64,000 nt of DNA from RPQJ01 sp963823535 (GTDB taxonomy: Bacteria > Pseudomonadota > Gammaproteobacteria > Steroidobacterales > Steroidobacteraceae), in assembly GCA_963823535.1 (NCBI GenBank), contig CAWGLZ010000006.1, forward strand, positions 744,001 to 808,000, read 5' to 3'. Below the pieces are notes generated by a model. It was not told the origin of the DNA. It ran no database searches and saw only the letters and a program-made list of their open reading frames with translations. The translations under genes were made by a program, and so were the position numbers. This document shows positions 60,626 through 64,000 of this stretch, in pieces; positions within the stretch are counted from its first letter, which is position 1, and each line of letters begins with the position of its first letter.

Positions 60626-63600
60626 GTGTTCAACTCCGTCGCCGCCTTCGAGCTGCGCTACCAGCTCAGGTCTCCCGCCTTCTGGGTGACCTTCGTCATC
60701 TTCCTGCTGCTCACCTTCGCCGCCACGGCCTCCGACAACGTCCAGATCGGCTCGGGGGGCAACGTCTGGGTGAACGCGCCCTACGCCATCGCGCAGACGC
60801 AGCTCGTCATGAGCGTCTTCGCAATCTTCATCCTGACGGCATTCGTCGCCAACGTGGTGGTACGCGACGACGAGACCGGCTTCGGACCGATCATTCATTC
60901 CACCCGCGTCTCGCGCTTCGACTACCTGTTGGGTCGGTTCACCGGTGCGTTCCTCGCCGGCTGCCTGCTGTTCCTGAGCGTCCCGGTGGGCATGATGATC
61001 GGGGCCGCCATGCCGTGGCTGGACCCGGAAACCGTGGGCCCGTTCAACCTCGGTCATTACGCCTGGATCTACCTGCTGGTCTGCGTGCCGACGCTGTTCG
61101 TGACCGGTGCGGGCTTCTTTGCCATCGCCACCGCCACGCGCTCGATGATGTGGACCTACGTCGGCGTCATCGCTTTCCTCGTGCTGTATCTGGTCGCCAC
61201 GGCGTACTTCGCCCGCCCGGAGCTCGAGCGCACGGTCGCGCTGCTCGACCCCTTCGGACTCGGCGCCTTTGAGCACGCCACCAAGTACTGGACGGCGGCG
61301 GAACGCAATACCCGCCTGCCGCAGTTCGACGGGCTCATCCTCTGGAACCGCGTCCTCTGGCTCGGCATCGCATTCGCACTGCTGGGACTGGCGTGGGTGC
61401 TGTACGCGCGCGCCGCGAAGGGCGCCCGGGCGGTGATGAGCCGGTCGGGCGGCGTGGCCGAGGAAAAGTCGCCCACCACGCCGGCGCCGCCGGCAACTGC
61501 GCCGCCCCGCGTCGCCACGGCGGGCGCATCCGACGCCGGCTGGAGCGCGCTGTGGGCGCTGACCCGGTTCGACATGGTCGCTGCCGTACGCAGCCCCGCC
61601 TTCATCGTGCTGCTCGGCATCGGCTTCGTGAATTCCATCGCCGGGCTGTGGTTCGCCGACGAGCGGTACGGCAACACCATCCATCCCGTCACTCGGGTCA
61701 TGATCGACACGCTGCAGGGGTCTTTCACGATCATTCCGCTGATCGTCGCGATCTACTACGCGGGCGATCTCGTGTGGCGCGATCGCGAGCGCCGCGTGCA
61801 CGAGATCATCGACTCGACGCCGGCACCCGACTGGGCCTTCGTGATTCCCAAGATCCTCGCCATCGCCGTCGTGCTGTTCGGCATGCTCGCGGCGAGCACG
61901 CTCGCGGCGATCGCGACCCAGGCGCTGAAAGGCTACTTCGACTTCGAGTTCGGCAAGTACTTTGCGTGGTACGTGCTGCCGCAGACCGTGACCGTGGTGC
62001 TGTTTGCCGTGCTGTCGCTCTTCATGCAGACCCTGGTGCCACAGAAAGCCTTCGGCTGGATGCTGATGCTGCTGTTCGTGGTCGGCCTGATGACGCTCGA
62101 CCGCCTCGGGTTCGAGCACAACCTGTACCAGTACGCGGGCAATCCCGGCACGCCGCTCTCCGACATGAACGGCCAGGGGGACCTCGGACGATTCGCGTGG
62201 TGGTTCCGCGGCTACTGGACGGCCGCCGCGCTCGTGCTCGCGGTGCTGGCCTACGCGCTCTGGCGCCGCGGCGCGGGCGCACCCCTCAGGACGCGTCTCG
62301 CCCGACTGCCCGGGCGGCTGGCAGGCGCCCCCGGCGGCATCGCCGCGGTCGGGCTGCTGGTGATGCTCACCCTCGGTGGCTGGATCTTCTACAACACCAA
62401 CGTGATCAACGAGTACCGGACGACGCTCGACGTCGAGCGCGAGACGGCCGAGACGGAACGGGCGCTGATCGGCTACGAGGCGGTGCCGCAACCGCGCATC
62501 ACCGACGTGCAGCTCGACGTGGCGCTCTACCCCGCGGAACCGCGTGCCGTCACGCGCGGCGAGTACGTCGTCGAGAATCGCACGGGGCAGCCGCTCGACG
62601 AGGTGCACGTACGCTGGCCGGACCTGCTGGAAATGACCGAGCTGGAAGTGGAAGGAGCGACCCTGAGCCAGGACCTCGGCGCACGGCACTACCGCATCTA
62701 CCGCTACGACACACCGCTCGAGCCCGGCGCGCGCCACCGCATCCGCTTCGAGACGCTGCGGGGCCAGCGCGGCTTCCGTAACTCCGGCAACGAGCAACGC
62801 ATCGTCGACAACGGCACGTTCCTCGACAACACGGAGATCACGCCGTCGCTGGGCATGGACCGCAACGGTCTGCTGCAGGACCGTGCGAAGCGGCGCAAGT
62901 ACGACCTGCCTCCGGAGCTTCGGCCCGCGCCACTCGAGGACGACTCGGCGCGCGCCTTCAACGCGCTGCGCCGCGACAGTGACTGGGTCAACTCCGACAT
63001 CACGGTTTCGACCTCGGCGGACCAGCTCGCGATTGCCCCCGGCTACCTCGAGTCCGAGTCCGTCGCCGGCGGCCGTCGCACGGTGCGCTATCGCAGCGAC
63101 GCGCCGATCCAGAACTTCTTCTCCGTGCAGTCGGCACGCTACGCGCTCGCGAAAGACCGCTGGAAGAACGTCGAGCTGGCCGTCTATCACGATCCGTCGC
63201 ACGCCTACAACGTCGAACGGATGATGACGGCCATGAAGGCCTCGCTCGACTATTTCACGGCGAACTTCAGTCCCTTCCAGTTCCGCCAGGCGCGCATCCT
63301 CGAGTTCCCGGCCTATGCGGACTTCGCGCAGTCGTTCGCGAACACCATTCCCTACTCGGAAGGCATCGGCTTCATTGCCGACTATCGCGATCCCGAGAAG
63401 ATCGACATGGTCACCTACGTGACCGCGCACGAGATTGCGCACCAGTGGTGGGGGCACCAGGTCATCAGCGCCGACCAGCAGGGCGCGACCTTCCTGATCG
63501 AATCGCTGGCCCAGTACTCGGCGCTCATGGTCATGGAGCAGATGTACGGGCCCGAGCAGATCCGCAAGTTCCTCAAGTACGAGCTCGACCGCTACCTGCG

Positions 63601-64000
63601 CCGTCGCGGCGGCGAAGTGCTGGAGGAGCTGCCGCTCGTGCGCGTGGAGAACCAGCCGTACATCCACTACCAGAAAGGTGGCCTGGCGCTTTACCTGCTC
63701 AAGGACCAGATCGGCGCCGAACGGGTCAACGAGGCCCTGCGGGGCCTGCTCGCGGAGTTCGCATTCAAGCCGGCGCCCTATGCGAATCCCCGCGACCTGC
63801 TGCGGCGTTTCCGCGCGGTCGCGGGCCCGGAGCACGAGCAGCTGATCGCCGACCTGTTCGAGAAGATCACGCTGTACGACGTCAAGGTCACCGGGGCGAA
63901 ATCGAGGCGGCGCGACGACGGCCGCTGGGAGGTCGCACTCGAGGTGGAGGCCCGCAAGCTCTATGCGGACGGCAAGGGCCTGGAGACGGAGGCGCCGCTC
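60626..64000 (+). CDS. ABC permease fused to M1-family aminopeptidase (3' end outside window)
   Basis: 1125 codons are visible from a GTG; the gene continues past the window. The N-terminal half has two blocks of about six membrane helices each (about 15-270 and 315-600), starting FNSVAAFELRYQLRSPAFWVTFVIFLLLTFAATAS. The C-terminal half is an M1 peptidase with the zinc motif H-E-I-A-H and the third ligand Glu 18 residues after it (TAHEIAHQWWGHQVISADQQGATFLIESLAQ, about residue 935), followed by YIHYQKGGLALYLLKDQIG. A GAMEN-like exopeptidase motif is not evident. The fusion may process peptides as they cross the membrane. Its partner ATPase is directly upstream. Confidence 0.9.
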   Translation, partial: MFNSVAAFELRYQLRSPAFWVTFVIFLLLTFAATASDNVQIGSGGNVWVNAPYAIAQTQLVMSVFAIFILTAFVANVVVRDDETGFGPIIHSTRVSRFDYLLGRFTGAFLAGCLLFLSVPVGMMIGAAMPWLDPETVGPFNLGHYAWIYLLVCVPTLFVTGAGFFAIATATRSMMWTYVGVIAFLVLYLVATAYFARPELERTVALLDPFGLGAFEHATKYWTAAERNTRLPQFDGLILWNRVLWLGIAFALLGLAWVLYARAAKGARAVMSRSGGVAEEKSPTTPAPPATAPPRVATAGASDAGWSALWALTRFDMVAAVRSPAFIVLLGIGFVNSIAGLWFADERYGNTIHPVTRVMIDTLQGSFTIIPLIVAIYYAGDLVWRDRERRVHEIIDSTPAPDWAFVIPKILAIAVVLFGMLAASTLAAIATQALKGYFDFEFGKYFAWYVLPQTVTVVLFAVLSLFMQTLVPQKAFGWMLMLLFVVGLMTLDRLGFEHNLYQYAGNPGTPLSDMNGQGDLGRFAWWFRGYWTAAALVLAVLAYALWRRGAGAPLRTRLARLPGRLAGAPGGIAAVGLLVMLTLGGWIFYNTNVINEYRTTLDVERETAETERALIGYEAVPQPRITDVQLDVALYPAEPRAVTRGEYVVENRTGQPLDEVHVRWPDLLEMTELEVEGATLSQDLGARHYRIYRYDTPLEPGARHRIRFETLRGQRGFRNSGNEQRIVDNGTFLDNTEITPSLGMDRNGLLQDRAKRRKYDLPPELRPAPLEDDSARAFNALRRDSDWVNSDITVSTSADQLAIAPGYLESESVAGGRRTVRYRSDAPIQNFFSVQSARYALAKDRWKNVELAVYHDPSHAYNVERMMTAMKASLDYFTANFSPFQFRQARILEFPAYADFAQSFANTIPYSEGIGFIADYRDPEKIDMVTYVTAHEIAHQWWGHQVISADQQGATFLIESLAQYSALMVMEQMYGPEQIRKFLKYELDRYLRRRGGEVLEELPLVRVENQPYIHYQKGGLALYLLKDQIGAERVNEALRGLLAEFAFKPAPYANPRDLLRRFRAVAGPEHEQLIADLFEKITLYDVKVTGAKSRRRDDGRWEVALEVEARKLYADGKGLETEAPL

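Noticed and set aside
59675..63835. Very long antisense open frame (about 1386 codons) on the minus strand
   Set aside because: It is a by-product of high-GC codon use opposite the ABC ATPase and permease-peptidase genes. Its translation is low-complexity (Arg/Glu/His/Gln-rich) with no recognisable domain, whereas the plus strand gives clear families.

Overview
The window is high-GC, gene-dense DNA from a gammaproteobacterium, spanning the replication-origin region of the chromosome. This rests on several gene orders typical of that class: gyrB-recF-dnaN-dnaA facing rpmH-rnpA-yidD-yidC-mnmE-mnmG; grxC-secB-gpsA-trmL; glnA-(DUF4124)-ntrB-ntrC; glyQ-glyS-acyltransferase; and prpB-prpC-acnD-prpF. 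A PEP-CTERM protein and a wax-ester-synthase-like acyltransferase suggest an environmental, probably aquatic or soil, lineage rather than an enteric one. The species cannot be named from the sequence. No tRNA, rRNA, CRISPR array, insertion sequence or prophage was recognised.

Layout. 0-8 kb: end of an OPT-type transporter, small membrane proteins, an lrgA/lrgB pair whose lrgB is broken, then yajL, an S41 protease, a GAF/GGDEF/EAL protein and an EnvC-type murein hydrolase activator. 8-12.6 kb: rhodanese, grxC, secB, gpsA, trmL, a CBS-domain protein and a class 1B dihydroorotate dehydrogenase. 12.6-17.8 kb: nitrogen regulation (ntrC, ntrB, a DUF4124 protein, glnA). The glnA upstream region has NtrC-type sites and a sigma-54 promoter arranged much like E. 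coli glnAp2. 17.7-21.4 kb: xsc (sulfoacetaldehyde acetyltransferase), two indel-ridden genes (SRPBCC and haloacid-dehalogenase families) and a CoA-binding protein. 21.5-30.7 kb: glyQS, an acyltransferase, a repeat-rich surface lipoprotein, a secreted sulfatase and a frameshifted PEP-CTERM protein.

30.7-45 kb is the origin region. gyrB, recF, dnaN and dnaA run leftward; rpmH to mnmG run rightward. Two near-perfect parS centromere sites lie inside recF. An AT-rich stretch with DnaA-box-like 9-mers lies between dnaN and dnaA. dnaA itself carries a one-base frameshift in this sequence. A wax-ester-synthase gene and a small HExxH protein sit between mnmE and mnmG, and the usual rsmG-parA-parB do not follow mnmG.

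45-64 kb: a peptide-binding lipoprotein, an NfeD-like protein, a SIMPL protein, a dihaem cytochrome c and an MBL hydrolase. Next comes a block joining an AcuI/YhdH-type reductase to cysD-cysNC (sulfate activation) and the AcnD/PrpF form of the methylcitrate cycle. The window ends with an ABC ATPase and an ABC permease fused to an M1 aminopeptidase, preceded by a palindrome resembling GntR/YtrA operators. Recurrent themes are sulfur (sulfatase, xsc, cysDNC), C3 metabolism (acuI plus prp) and nitrogen control. I found no clear undescribed defence or mobile system. The most notable items are the coding-embedded parS pair, the conserved glnA enhancer next to xsc, the disrupted genes (dnaA, lrgB, PEP-CTERM, SRPBCC, HAD), the operator before the ABC-M1 fusion and the repeat lipoprotein.
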